Shown here: in pieces, positions 22,601-36,000 of the stretch | Layout of the letters: each line of letters starts with the position of its first letter | How positions within the stretch are numbered: the stretch's first letter is position 1 | Assembly: GCA_015657535.1 (NCBI GenBank) | Contig: JADHZB010001758.1 | Coordinates: 97,601-161,600, forward strand | Source: Nephromyces sp. MM_2019 | Lineage: Eukaryota; Apicomplexa; Aconoidasida; Nephromycida | Direction of reading: 5' to 3' | DNA: 64,000 bases | The notes under the pieces: model-generated | What the model saw: the letters and a program-made list of their open reading frames with translations, nothing else | Database searches by the model: none | What the model was told of the DNA's origin: nothing | Position numbers and translations under genes: made by a program

Positions 22601-25600
22601 GAAAGTCGTATAACACCTGTTTTATCTAATTTACAATAGCTTCTAGTACTGGTTTAATGAAAACACTATAGGCATATATTTATCTCTAATTCGAACAGTA
22701 AGGTTTTAGCTTAAGCAAAAGCATTGGTAAATTAAAAAAATCTACTATTTGCTAATAAAGATGGGCAAGCTGAAATAAACGTGATATTTCGTTTGAACTC
22801 TGGAAGTATAAAAATAATGATGAACCTTATAACTTCCGCCAGCTTTTAGCTCATTCCGTAGAAGTTTCGTGGATTCTTGAAGCCGGAATTTTTGACGTTT
22901 ACTCCGATTTAAAGATTAAGGCTTGTGAAATTACCGAAAAGCTTTCTATAAAACTTAACTCTAAGACTGGGGACAATACTTTGACTTTAGCCAGGTCTTC
23001 TAATATAAAAAAACAGAAATTCAGCAAGTATAATGACTCTGTAAAAAGCGAAACATGCCTTTTACGTAAATTTCGTCAAAATGTTGTTCAGGGCTTTGCT
23101 AACTTGCCTCTCGAATAGTTTTAAAAAGGTAAAAATTATAGCATTTAAAGCACATAGAAACTGCCAAACTATTATAAAGAATTCCCTTGCAAGTTTTTAG
23201 CGTTTATTAATAAAATTCTTTATAATATCTCAAAGGTACAAGAAGTCGCTCTAAATGCAGTATCAGCTCTTATGCTTTACGGAGATAATAAATATCATAC
23301 AGAAATAATTTTGGTGAGTTAACTATACTTTTTTTTCATAATAGAAAGATTTTCCCTTCAAAAAAATCAAGTGCATTATATTCAAAAAAGCAAAAAAGTG
23401 TCATTTTTTCTAGGTTGCAGAAAACTAGTAGTATTTATGAAACACCGTTATCCAAAGAATTTTTGTTAATAACTGTGATGCTGCTCCTTGCATTCTTCAG
23501 TTAGATCTAATATATATACTGCGTAATCGCTCTTTTAGAGGAAGAACGAAAGAGAGGTTGAATTCGCAAAATTTCAATGAGTTAACATTAAAAGAGGGAA
23601 ATTAGCAACAAAACAATTTTTTGCGTACTAGTAATCATGAAGCAAGGAAAATTTTAATTTAAATAAAAGCAACAAAGTTTTTGCAGATGCTAATAGGCTG
23701 GCAAAACCCAAGTGTTCTCCCTGTAAAAGCATTTTATTCCCATTGCTGCACGGTAAAAACCTTGAACTTTAAGTCGTAAATTCAACAAATTTGACACATT
23801 GCTACAGTCAAAGTAGCAAAAGTTCATGGCTGCAGCCATCTCTTAACCCTGCTGCAGGGTCTTTTTAAGGCTTAAAAATTAATTATTTTTGCTATTATTT
23901 TTCAGTACATAACTTCCGCTTGATATTTTCTTGCTCTTAAAAATCTAGCAATTTTGATAGCTCCCACGGTTTTTTCTGTTGAATATATATAGTATAATTA
24001 CGCCGCAAATCTTACGTTGGAAGCGTCGAGCTCTATGCGCTCACATTTTTATCGGACTGTTACTTTCTGGATAGAGAAACTTTCAACGAGGTTAGAAAGA
24101 TATGGCTAGCTTCTAGCTAACGTGAAAACGCCATTTATAGCTAATAAACAGCCCATGGAGGCTCCCATTATATAGGTTTTTTTTTGAAATAGCAACTTAA
24201 AAGACTTTTCAATCACAGATAATTTTTTTTCAGAAACTTGCTTATAAAAAAATTTTCAGACTGGAATTTGAGTCCTGGTTGTTTCCTTATTTAATTAGTG
24301 GCCTCATTGATGAGAATTGTCTCATAAGGGTAAGATGCAAAGATCAAGAACCGGGTGAAAACGCTGTAATTAACTGCGGAATAAGCTCTGTTTCTCTCTC
24401 TTTAGTGGCAAATGTTCTTTCTTATTGAAAAATGCGGCGAAATGTATGAGGAAAAAAATAAGGAGTATGTATGGTAAGATTTTTTTCTACTACAATTATT
24501 TTCTAATTAAGAAAAAACAAGTTTTTTTTCTTCAGGGATTCAGCATAGCACATTAAATAGAAAAAGCCTTTTTTGCATACTATTTTACAGGAACTTGCTC
24601 AATTTTAGTGATGAAGCCAACTGGGATATAAACGTAAGACTTTTTAAGTAATGCTTAGGCGTTTTTGAGTAATTTTGTTTTAGTACTCTTTATCAAAAGA
24701 ATTAAAAACATTTAATGCTTTTGCAGAACTGTATTCTTTTTTTTTTCAACTAGACTTCTGCTTAATTTTCCGTGTGTTAAATAATCTTCAGGGAGTCGTC
24801 ATACCGTATTTAGAGTCAGAGGGCCTGGATTTCAACTTATTCAACGGAAGCTCTTGCCTGCGTAGTTTGGAAAATTTTCTACTTAAGCCAGTAAAGTTCT
24901 CCCAAAGAAATCTAGAAGTTGGCGATAGCATAAAGAGCCACTTTAAAGCGTACTTAGAAGACAAAAAGACGCAGCTGATTGGCAGGCCGAGTATTGGAGT
25001 GCGACTATGGGCTGAAAAAAATTTCCATCGTTTTTATCCGGCATTGCTCAAAGAAGTGATTTCGTTTAAAAACCGTAAGTTCTTAAGAGTTAAAAAGCTG
25101 AAAAAGGTATTAAAAAGCTATTTAAAGCACAATTTCTGGAAGGATATAAATAATTATGAAATTCTTAACTTGTTTTTAGTGAGCCCTGAATACTCTGCAA
25201 AATTATTAATCGCCTGTACTTTCTTACTCGAGTCCAAAATCACGATATTTTTGGTAAGCAAATAACTCAGTAAACTCCTCCTAGTACAATAAAAGTAAAG
25301 TTTGAGATCATCTTTCCTAATATTAAAATCTTTTTAATTTTACAGGAAGAACTTGTTCCATTTTTGAATTTAAAGTTAAATAAATTTTCAAATGAATCGA
25401 GCGCCCACAAACTTTATTTAATCGTGGCTAAAATGGTCAGTCAAAATTTAGGAAACAGCGCAAGATCATAAAATGACTATACAAAATTTTAATTGCAGCA
25501 TACTCACCTTGTTTTTATTGAAAAATCATGCTGTAATTGAGCTAACGCTCTTTTTAGACTGGGATATATGCCACACCAAGAATATATTGGAATATCTTAA

Positions 25601-28600
25601 AAAAGTTTTTTCTGCTGGTAAGTCTGATTTACATGCATTTTTGAAGTATTTAAAATTTTTCATATGGCGCAGATTTAAAAGATAACCTGCTCATTCGTCA
25701 TCCTACAAAGCTTTTGTAATAAATTGGACTTTATGGAAGACTTTGAAATAGTTTTGAAGCAATTTTTCGCGAAATATTCCATTTAAAACAATAGAACCGT
25801 AAACAAAAATTAGCAAATTGGTATCAAATATATCTCCAAGTTTATTTTACAAAAGAAATCAAAATTTGAGTTGTATTTTTTATAAAAATTACAATCTAGT
25901 AAAGCAATTGCATATAAAAATGAAGAAAAATTGGCGCACAGGTAGCTTCTTAAAATTTGCCCACTTCTCTGATAATATTAAGAAATATTTTTTGAAGATT
26001 TTTTTCATCAAGAGATTAGCAGTAAACATCTTTCAAAGCTAAATTCAGATCCAGTTTGTATAAATTCAGGATGCAAGCCAACAGGCTTTGAACCAGCATG
26101 ATTACTTCAATATTTTGCTAGCATTTTTAGAGGTAAAATTTGGCTTATTTATAAGATCTTTTTTGTGTGATATAATTCCGTTGGCAAACTTTTTTTGTTG
26201 AGTTTTTGCATGGTTATTTTTGTTTTTTTATCATTATAACAAAATTTATACTAAAATACTATTAGCTAAAAGCTCGCTTGTATGAAATTGCTTGAAGTAT
26301 AATATATATACTATATTAATAATCTTCAGGGATTTTCCGTCAGCCTTTCTGCTGGAATAAATACGGTTAGAGTGGCAGATATTCTTTGAAATGTTGAAAG
26401 TCTGCCGAATTTGCTTATATTTTGTATTTCGACGGATATAATTAAAGTAGGAAAGTAAATTTACGCTGTAAAATGTTTAGGAACAGTCAGCACTGGAGTT
26501 ATATGAAGACATCATGAGCTTTCTTATTTCCAATGAAAAATCGAGCAACCATCTTGAAGATAATCAAAGGCTTGCCGTATTAAAAGTAAGGATAATTAGT
26601 GAAATAAAAGGCATTAAAAGCCGTTTAATAGCTTGAAAGGTGGAAAATTTTCTTAATTTAGTACAAAAATTAGTGGGAGAGCAGGCAAAACTTTTTTTTT
26701 TAAACTATTATTTTTTGCTTCAAATGTTTATAAAACAGCAAAAAACAAGCAAAATGCTTTAAAAGCACTAGAAATAGATGAAAATTGAGCGTTTTTTTCA
26801 AGAAGCTAGTGGATGAATATTTTTTTACAGATATTGGAAATCATTACAGAATCAATTAATTTACGATCTTTACCCGTTAAACGAAAAGATTTCTCGAAAT
26901 ATTTGTACATTTTACTAAAAATGACGATAAACTGCAATTACAGCAAGAATAATATCCAAGAGTCATTGAAGAAGTTTAGCTCAAAAATAAGAAGCAGGTT
27001 AAAAAATATTTTCCACTTTGAAGAATTGCCTTATCTTGATTCAGATTTTTAAAGAGAGATATGCAATTTATATTTTTGCATATAGCAGTTCATAAAAAGT
27101 AGTTTTAAAAAAAATTTGATGTTTATAAATTTTAAAGCAGTAGTGTATTTACAACAAGGCGTGAAAATCAAAGTATATAAGAAATAAAAATAGCAAATCA
27201 GTTATTTAATAAATAAAGTACAAATTTAACACCAAAAGATATGCTTATAAACAACTTAAGCTGCTTAATTCCCCAAAAAAACCCTCTGGAAGCGTCAAAT
27301 TTTTGATGATTTTTTTTCAGGATAGATTTAATACTAAAAAATGATATAAGCTATGTAATCACTGGCCATAAAAACTGGACTATTTGCTTCGAGAAAGAAT
27401 CCGCTGAAAAACTAGAAACATCATTGCCAAAAAATTCTTGTATTGAAGCTCCTATTATACCCACAAAAAGCTTTCAATACTTACAGCAGCGTGTTGAAAT
27501 TGAAAAAAAAATTTTTTTTAAAGAAACCTTAAATCTTTTTAATGAGGAGCCCATGCAGCTAGCCCTTTTAAGCAAGCTTTTGCAATGGATTTTTGTGAGC
27601 TATCAAACTTGGGATGAGACTACTTTATTACTGCTTTATCAGTTTTGCAACTCCATTTTAAACCGAGACGAAGAGTTAGATGCCATTTCGCTTTTTGAAA
27701 CATTGGGAATTTTTTTTTCTTTTTCGGAAAAAAAAAAAATTTACAGAATGGAGATAGGTGATGGCGATGGAAATAGTGAGGAATTAATCGCTGCAGGTTG
27801 TTATAAATAGTCTGATTTTTGGTTGTAATATCACCTAAGCTGTGTGTAGTTGGGTATAGGCTGTTTTAATCTTTACGGAAAAAACCAGTTTTTGTACTAT
27901 CACACATGTATATGTTTTTGTTAGAAAAAAATTCAATAAAATTTCTTTAAAAAAACCACTTTTAGCAGTAATTTGTTTTTTTTGCAGAAAAAAATAACTT
28001 GACTTATTTGATGAGAATGTTTAAAGAGAGATTTCAAGATATAAATCCAGTCACAGAAAACTTTGCGACGGGTATCTTTAATTTATTGAAACAAAGCTCT
28101 TTTCAGCTTTTAAAGCTGCCTAACGAAAAAAATATTCAGCTTTTAACTAAATATTTTAAAGGAATAAGTTATTTATTACTCGATTCCTTAAAGAGTAAAA
28201 AGAGCATTCAGACTGATTTTGCCCAAGAAAAAGTCTGTTTTGGCAATCATGGAGCGAAATGCTTAATCGCAATATTAAATTCATCGTGAGCTTTAAAAAC
28301 TTAAAAAAAGCAGCTTTTTTCGTAAATTTAAAGCAAAAAAATTTTTTTGTTAAAAATATATTTTTCCAATTTAATAGGAATATTACCAAAATATTTTGCA
28401 GCTATGAAGATATAATTGAAAGCATATTCATTGGAGGCCTTTCAAGTAGATTGCTTTCTTTAAAATATGATATGGAGACATCTGATACACCAGTGTTTGA
28501 CGCAAGCTGCAAAAATAAAATCGAGACAGACTTGTTAATTGAGAGTACCAAAACTTCAAAAAATGAGTGTACGTACACTGATATTGAAGCTCAGGTAGTA

Positions 28601-31307
28601 TTCTCAATTTTATAAATTTAAAAGGACATGTTTTCCCGCAAAATAAAAAGCAAATTTGAAAGATTATAAATGCAACTACAACTAATAAAAAAAAAAATTT
28701 TATCAACTACTTTTTATAATTTTCAGGGGATATTTTTGCTCCTAGCTATTAGCCTAGCTTATGTCAAGGAAATTATATACGGAAAAAATGGCTTTTGTAC
28801 AGCAAAGAAGGAGAAACATTTTGAAGCCAATTATCATGCATTACTGCTAAAAAAAAATTTTGAAATTTTGTACCTTTTTTTAAAGAAGAAAAGGAAAAAT
28901 TTAAGCATTCAAAAAAGAAATATTGAGGATGTGAAATTAAATCTGGAATTTTCAAAACCAGTGCACACAAATGCGAATGTTTTTTCAAATCAAGGAGGAT
29001 TAATCAATAAATTTGAAGAAACTTCAAATGCATCAAAAACTTGCAAATTTGCACTTCAAAACGCCAAAAACCGGGAAATATTCGGCTTAGGGCTAATATT
29101 GCATTCAATAAATCTTTTAATTTCCACTTTCTTTTTTTTTTATAATTCTAAAGCTACTGGTTGCAAAAAACATTTAGAGCTTCACAGCTGTGAATCAGAT
29201 ATCATTCAAAGCACTAAAATGGAAAGCTCTTTAATAACCACACATCTTCAAGAAGAGGAAACTCCAAGCTTTTTGTGTGTGGAAAAAGCTCTTTTGAATT
29301 TGAAAAACTTTTTAAAGAGGGATTTTTCAGATTTTTTAATTAACCATGATCAAGTTTTTGAAGATGAAATTACCTTGGCTCTGTGCAAAAAAATAAGAGA
29401 AACCGTTTCAGTTAATGAGATAGTAACCTGCTTATCTCGGGTAAGTTTATTACTGAGAATTCATCAGAAAAAAAGATGTTTTCATTTCAATTTTATAGCA
29501 TTTTTATATGTTAAAATTCAAAGGATTGTGCTGTGCAATAAAGTAATTTAAGATTTTTCTAGCAGGTGAAACTCTTGGATTTGTTTTGATGAAAATGCAG
29601 AATGATGCAGCCATTCTAGTTTATGAGGGCTTTTATTTTAACATTTTTTTTGTACTAAAAGAAACTCCAATGCTGAAAGCAGAAAAAATTCCTACATTCT
29701 TATATCAAAATTTTTTTTTTTGAAAACATTACTTCAAAATTATAAGCAAGAAAACACGTTATAGATATATTGGGAAATATGCATCCATAAATTCTTGCAG
29801 TAGAAAGCAATTTGATGTTTTTGTTCTTATTCAATAGACGAGGTTTTGGTGTGCCTGAAAATTTTTAATTTATGGTAGAAACCTTTGAAATTGATTTTGA
29901 CATTGAGATTTTGCAGCAATTTCAAAGTTTGGTAGATAAAATATCTAATTTTATAATCTGAAGCTGTAAATTTAATTTTTTAGATATGAATGTAAAATAA
30001 TAGGAGCTTTAAGTTTTTATTTTTTGCGTATATATATTTAGATTGCTGCTGCAAGTTTTGGGAGTTTTTGGTATTTTAGAAAGGGGGAAGAAGAGAATGC
30101 AGTTCTTCTTCCTGAGTGGTTTTTGTTTATAATGTTTCTGCTTTTTGTTGTGATTTATTTTGCTTCTTCTTCTGAGGATTTTATGTTTTTTCTATCAAAG
30201 GATGCATAAACCTTATAATGACATGGGGTTTATAGCAGCAAAAATTAGTGAAGAGTATGGTATGAGGAGAAAATTCGGAAGAAATTATTTTTGCTATTTT
30301 TAAAATCAATTTTTATAGTTTTATTGCTTTTTTTACTGAACTTAATAAATATTTTCTTTTTAAAACCAGTGAATTCTGTTGTTAAATTGTTTTTCTTTTT
30401 TAAGCCAAAAAATTTGCATTTATTTTTCAGTATCTTACTGAAGCTACCGAAAGCCAACTAAGTCAAGCGGAAAAAGCCTATTTTACTATGAAACTAGAAA
30501 AGAATGAAGCTGGGCCTCAAAAAAACAATTTTAAAAAGCCTAAAGGACGCGAGAAAAGCCATCAAATGCATTCAATAAACAAAAATATTGACACACAAAC
30601 AGAGATTGACGAGTGCAGAAATGAAATCATTCAACTGCTTGATGGTTTGCAAGTTATATATTGTTTTTTTGTGCGTGTGTGTTTTTTAGAGTTATTTTTA
30701 ATCCTAGTGTTTTCATTGATAAAAATAAAGGTATTTACGATTTTGAAACGGGGAGATTCTTTCAGCTTTTTTTCGCTAAATTAATAATATATTCGCGTAT
30801 TTTTTCTACAGAAGCAAACGAAAAATTAACGTCAAAAATTGATAAACACTATAAGGAAAATAGTGTAATTCTATTGATTGCTCACTTTATTAGAGTGCTA
30901 CTGAAATATTTTCCAGGTATAAATTGTATTTATACTTTAATTTTATATACTTAAAAGGCTAGTAAGATTATAGTAGCTGTTAATTATTTTTATGTCTGAT
31001 TTCTTGAGTTGGGTATATAGCAGATGCTGTTCATAGCTTTGTTTTTATTGTGTTATAATTTTTTTATATTAATCAGCTTCTTTCTTTCTTTTTTAAAAGC
31101 TCCTATCTTGTTGCTTGATTTTTTTGTTTTAGCAAAAAATCGCTTTTTTTATAATATTTCAATAACTTTTTTCAGCATAATTTAAAAGTTAAAATTCTCT
31201 ACGTATATGCCTTTTTAGAAAATCATGATGACTTGCAAAGGAGCCTAGAGTCAAAGGGGTATCTTGCTAGAGCAGAAATAATTAGAAGACTGCTTCTTCT
31301 TACCTAA
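19667..31307 (+). CDS. DNAAF5: HEAT-repeat protein resembling axonemal dynein assembly factor DNAAF5/HEATR2
   Basis: DNAAF5 is a cytoplasmic HEAT-repeat scaffold for assembling ciliary dynein arms (family knowledge). Candidate exons: 19667-19820 (weak), 19977-20077, 20176-20373, 20575-20672, 20732-20769, 21297-21333, 22374-22450, 22843-23065, 23201-23313, 24031-24090, 24234-24329, 24406-24473, 24591-24633, 24684-25253, 25346-25435, 25499-25617, 26070-26132, 26481-26585, 26831-26997, 27321-27796, 27988-28285, 28378-28594, 28727-29440, 30431-30644, 30812-30916, 31100-31125, 31176-31307 (TAA). Family-like pieces in the expected order: IIDRLGVRRIAE then HSEEVRIRL; FDVYSDLKIKACE; VQEVALNAVSALMLYG; RPSIGVRLWAEKNFHRFYPA; LVSPEYSAKLL; DASQQALNQHDYF. 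Phases agree throughout, except at 21333/22374, 25435/25499 and 25617/26070, where an exon is missing or a boundary is wrong. The C-terminal half (26.8-31.3 kb) adds several hundred residues beyond the usual ~850 and is only weakly similar. It could be a second gene. Confidence 0.68.
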
Positions 31308-33066
31308 AAAATTTTTATACTTTTCGCAAAAATATTTTGCTTTGAAAATTGCTTTTGATGCTTTTTGTAAGGCGTTTTTCATGGCACTAAAGTAAAAAGC
31401 GTTAGGGGTAATTTATTTGTTAAAAAACCAGAGTATTTACTAATTTTATAAGCTTATATTATGGGTTGTATATCTGCTCTTTTAAATTGCTGAAAACTAT
31501 CAAAATATTTATTTTCTGAGAGCACTTCTTTTGAAGCCTTCAAAGCTTATAGACTGAAAAAAAAAACTAGCTTTCAAGCATTTAAAAACAAAAACCTACT
31601 TTTGCAAAGGGTATTAAGTTTAGGGACTGCATTATTGCAAAAACGCAAACCCATTTTGGCTTTTAACGCATGCTTCGCCGAGCTTTTACTTATCAAAAAT
31701 TAAAACCGCAAAATTCCCCAATTTGTGAAATTTAATTCTAAAAAGTGAAGCATATTTTCAGCGGCATAAAATCTAAGTTTATGAAGGCAAATGAATGCTG
31801 CAGCTTCAAACATTTGCTCCTTATTTAATATATTTTGGGAGCTTAATCTTCTTAAAAAAATCAATTTGATTCGTTTTTGACGGGGAAAAACCCATGTTTC
31901 TCCTTAATTTTTTTTTAAACTCTGAGAAATTTTTGTGACGCGAATAATATAAGTTTTATTTAATAGTTTTACTGGTTTTTGAGCTTTTATTTCAAAAACT
32001 CACAAACAAGTTTTCTTGGAATTTAAGTGCTTAATGAAAAATCAATCATAAAAGATGTGAAGCTCAATGTTTTTTGAAGTGATTTTTCTTATGGTTTTAG
32101 GTGGAAAAAAGAAAAAATTTTGATCAACCACTAAGCGTTTTTTGCACTCAAAATCAGTTTGATTGTATGAAAAAAAAATTTACTTTTTTGCTTTGTTTTT
32201 AAAATTTATTCTGTGTTTTTGAAAAAAAATACCCGGCAAAAGCTGTGTATAAAATAGATCTTACATTTTTGACGCAAAAAATATTTGAAATAAACCATTT
32301 CTATAAAATTGACTGTTTTGTTTAAAATTCACCAACTTTTACACATTTAAAAGCTCATTAGTCTAAAATCAAAAATTTGTTAAAAAAAGGCTTTTCTTTG
32401 GTTTATTCATCATGATCTTCAATAAAATTTGTTTTAAATTTATCGCTTGCATCTGAAAGTAGCAGCTTTTCGTCATCAAACACTTCTGATTCCGCATACA
32501 CCGATTCAGTTTGAACCTGGCATTGAAATCTGTGTTTTGGTTTGAAAATAAAGCTTTATTTGCGACATAATATATACAATTAGCTGTCATTTATGATAAA
32601 TAATTTTGTTGTATTGCAAATGCATACAAATGTAAAAATATATTCTCGCAGCAATATTTCTGCCACTAAAAATTTTTTTCTTCACATTTTTCTTGATTCT
32701 CATTGTGCAAATATTGATAAAATTAACAACAAAAAAAGCCATAATTTTAGATAAAATTTTACGGAAGTTAAATAAAAAAAAGTCATATAGCAGAGTATAA
32801 AAATCAAAAATAAAATACTTTAATTTTGGAAAAAATTTAATTTGCTAAGCAAAAATAACGGAAAAAAATTGTTGAAAAAAGCAGAAAATCATTAGTTAAA
32901 GCTCTAAACATATTTTTGTGTGCAAATTTTTTTAAATTCATTTTAATACTTGTTAAAAATGCAAAAACAAACAAACAAAGCAGGCTAGCTATTTATTAAG
33001 CATAAACACACACCACGAAAGTTTACAAAATTATCTTTTATTTTTTTTTGCTTTAATGGGTTTTTC
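31308..33066. other. AT-rich spacer between convergent genes
   Basis: This 1.76 kb lies between the stop of the plus-strand DNAAF5-like gene and the stop of the minus-strand DHHC gene. It is very A+T rich with poly-A and poly-T runs and contains no convincing exon. Both transcripts should end here; no specific terminator or polyadenylation signal can be chosen among the many AATAAA-like strings. Confidence 0.7.
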
Positions 33067-36000
33067 TTACTGATCAAGAAACATATTCTTGGAATTTCCG
33101 TGATAAAGATAAGGCAGAAGCTGAGTATTCTCGTTTATAAAGCATATCCCATCTCCTTCTCTATTATCTGCGTTTAAAGTATGTTAAATGCAAATAATAA
33201 AAGTATATTTATGAGATTAAAAGTAGATTTTTTATGAAGTTTTCATGCCTTTAGTGCCCTTAACATGAAGATTTTATATTTTCTCATAAAAATAATTTAA
33301 AACTCAATTTTTGGCTTTGAATTTTAATTGATTTTTTCAAGGTCTTTGATGATTCTGCTATACATGTATACTGCCATTTCCAGAAATGCACGTATCTTCA
33401 TTCTATTCTTTAGCTAAAAATATATTATTTTTAAGTAAAATTTGAAAAGCTGCAAATATCGTAGAGCACTTACCAATAGGAAGAAACCACAGAAATATAT
33501 TTTTTCCAAAAGCAAGATAAAAATTTTTTGTCGCGCTTTGATTCCAGTAGAACTGTTTTGTGTGATAATAGAGTTTTTTCACTAAATAAATTGCTCCAAC
33601 AATTCTTGTTGAAAATATTAAATTCTACTATATAAGAAAGGTAGACAATGATGAAGATGCCTTTGTTAAATCAAAAAACTTTTAAAAGCAAAAAAGGCAT
33701 CTTCATCATCCTCTACCGTTCTTATATACTATAATATTGTTTTTGCAGTGCTTTTTGAATATTTTTTGGTTTGAGATAATTTGATAAGAAAAAGTTACGA
33801 TTTTATACTTTGAAATAATTTTTTTTTTGTAAAATTCTCGGCGTACATTGTATTTTTTGAAGGGGTCAACTTGGATTTTTTCGCAGTATTCTATGGTTGT
33901 AACTCCTTTGAAAACTAACCTGAAAATAAAAACACCAAAAGTATTAAAAACTCTAACAAAAACCAATTTTTTAGCAATTTTTGCTCCTGGTTTTATATAT
34001 TTTAAGCAAATACACCTTGTGTGCAAAAGAAATTAAAAACAGATGAAGCGGAGCAATTTTAAAAGGAATTCAGGCAATTTAAAGTTTGTCAAAAACCTTA
34101 TTAAAAAGATATATTGAAAAATATTTTATAAATGACTTTGTTCACAGTTGAGAAAGTTTAAAAAAAGCGTTTTTGTTAAATTAAAGCAGATAGTTAAAAA
34201 TTTTAAGACAATTTGTTGAACCAGCTTTCAGAAAATAATCTAAAAAATTTCTCCCTGCATAAAATTATACTTTTTTTAGGCATTTGGAGGGCATACAGTT
34301 TTTAAGTTTGATTTCACTGCACGTTAAAATAAAGATCAAGTTTTTAAAACGTTTGATAATATTTTTTTTGGATAAAATAAGAGTATAGAAACTTCAGAGC
34401 TGTCTCAATAAAATCAGCCTGACTGACCATAGATGAAAGCAAAGAAAAGCAATCAAAATGAGGGATAAAAGTGTGCTAAGGCTTTCAGCAATTACTAATG
34501 CCAGAGTTGCTCCAAATGGACTCTAAAAAAAATCTCAAAATTATTAAACGCACACAAAAATGCAAAAAGAGATTTTGAAAAAAAGTATTTTCAAAGCTGT
34601 TTAAAGATTAGGGCTTTTATCCATAAAAAAATTTACTTTTTAATGCACACATTGGTTACTTCAAAAATTATACAAATGTACCTAAAAGAGTGCCTATTGC
34701 AATTTTTTCTTTAATTTAGATTATAATTTTTGCTCATAAATAACAAAATGTCTAGATTATTCCAAGGTAAAATTTGATGAAGAAGCTTTTATTTATAAAA
34801 AAAAAGAGAATTAAGCACACAATATTATGTAAAATTTGTTGATGAAACAATTTTAACTTGGGAATTAGTAACTGTTTTTAATATTTTTAATTTTATTAAG
34901 TGAAAAACTCTTCAAGTTTGCAGTGCTGTATATTTTTGCTGCTGAAAAAATTAGAAAAAAAATGCTTTCTATGAACTTCATTTACAAATGCATTATCAAA
35001 CAAAATCTTTTGAATTTCTTGATTAAAAATTTCCAAGTTTTCCTTTTCAAAACGAAGAAGTTTGCTCAAAATTAATTTTTAGAGATTCCACGTAATTTTT
35101 TGCTTTATAAAACTTTAAATCATAAATAATTTATTTTTCATGCACTTTTATACTGAACATGCCTTATTTATATTCAAATGTTTTTAGAACTAATAACTAG
35201 GCTAGGCATTTTCTTTTTGCTACTTTTAGTTTAAAGAAATCTAGTACATCTTTGATGTTTTTACGGTATATGCTATGATTTTGGTAAGAAAAAAAAATTT
35301 AACAATTTTAATTTTTAAAAATATTTTTTAATAAATCAACCTGGGAGAAACCTGTGATTTAGATACAAAAAAACGTTTTCTCACTTTTTTGGATTTGAAG
35401 GAGTTGTATACGGTACTGAACATAAAGATAGTTAATATTAATGCGGAAATTGTGCCGTAGATGAGGGATAATAAGAAATATTTATGATTTCCCCATCCAA
35501 CACAATTATAAATCCACGGACAATGATGATCCATTCTAAGTACACATCTTCGGCAGACTTTACAGTGGTGAGTTCTATCCGGCTTATACTTGAGGCACCA
35601 CTTGCATCGACGCCTTTCTCCACCTTGTTTGGTTTCCTATGATGTTTTTAAAAAGAAGGAAAAAACCGGATTTTACTTGGCATAAGCTGGTAGAAAATAC
35701 ACTAAAAAATATATTTAAAAAGAGTTGATTATAATTTTCTTGTTTTTTAACAGCTTTAAAGAAAAGCTTCTTTAATTTTCCAGGAAAGCACTGCATTTTC
35801 TTAACATGGCTTTTTCCTCTTATATATACAAAAAGCAAAAAACGAATTTCTAGAGGTAAAAAATTTAAAGAGGAGTGACACTTTTCTTTAGGCAACCATA
35901 TTTTATGGTTTGAACTCCTTTGAGTTTTAAAAACAAGAAATTATATATAATAAACAACATATTTTAGCGTGCGAGTAATTGATCAGTTGCTAAAACTGAC

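Noticed and set aside
33706..34026. 106-codon minus-strand ORF
   Set aside because: Only 33919-33847 is coding (the TTxE exon of the DHHC enzyme); the remainder reads through introns on both sides.
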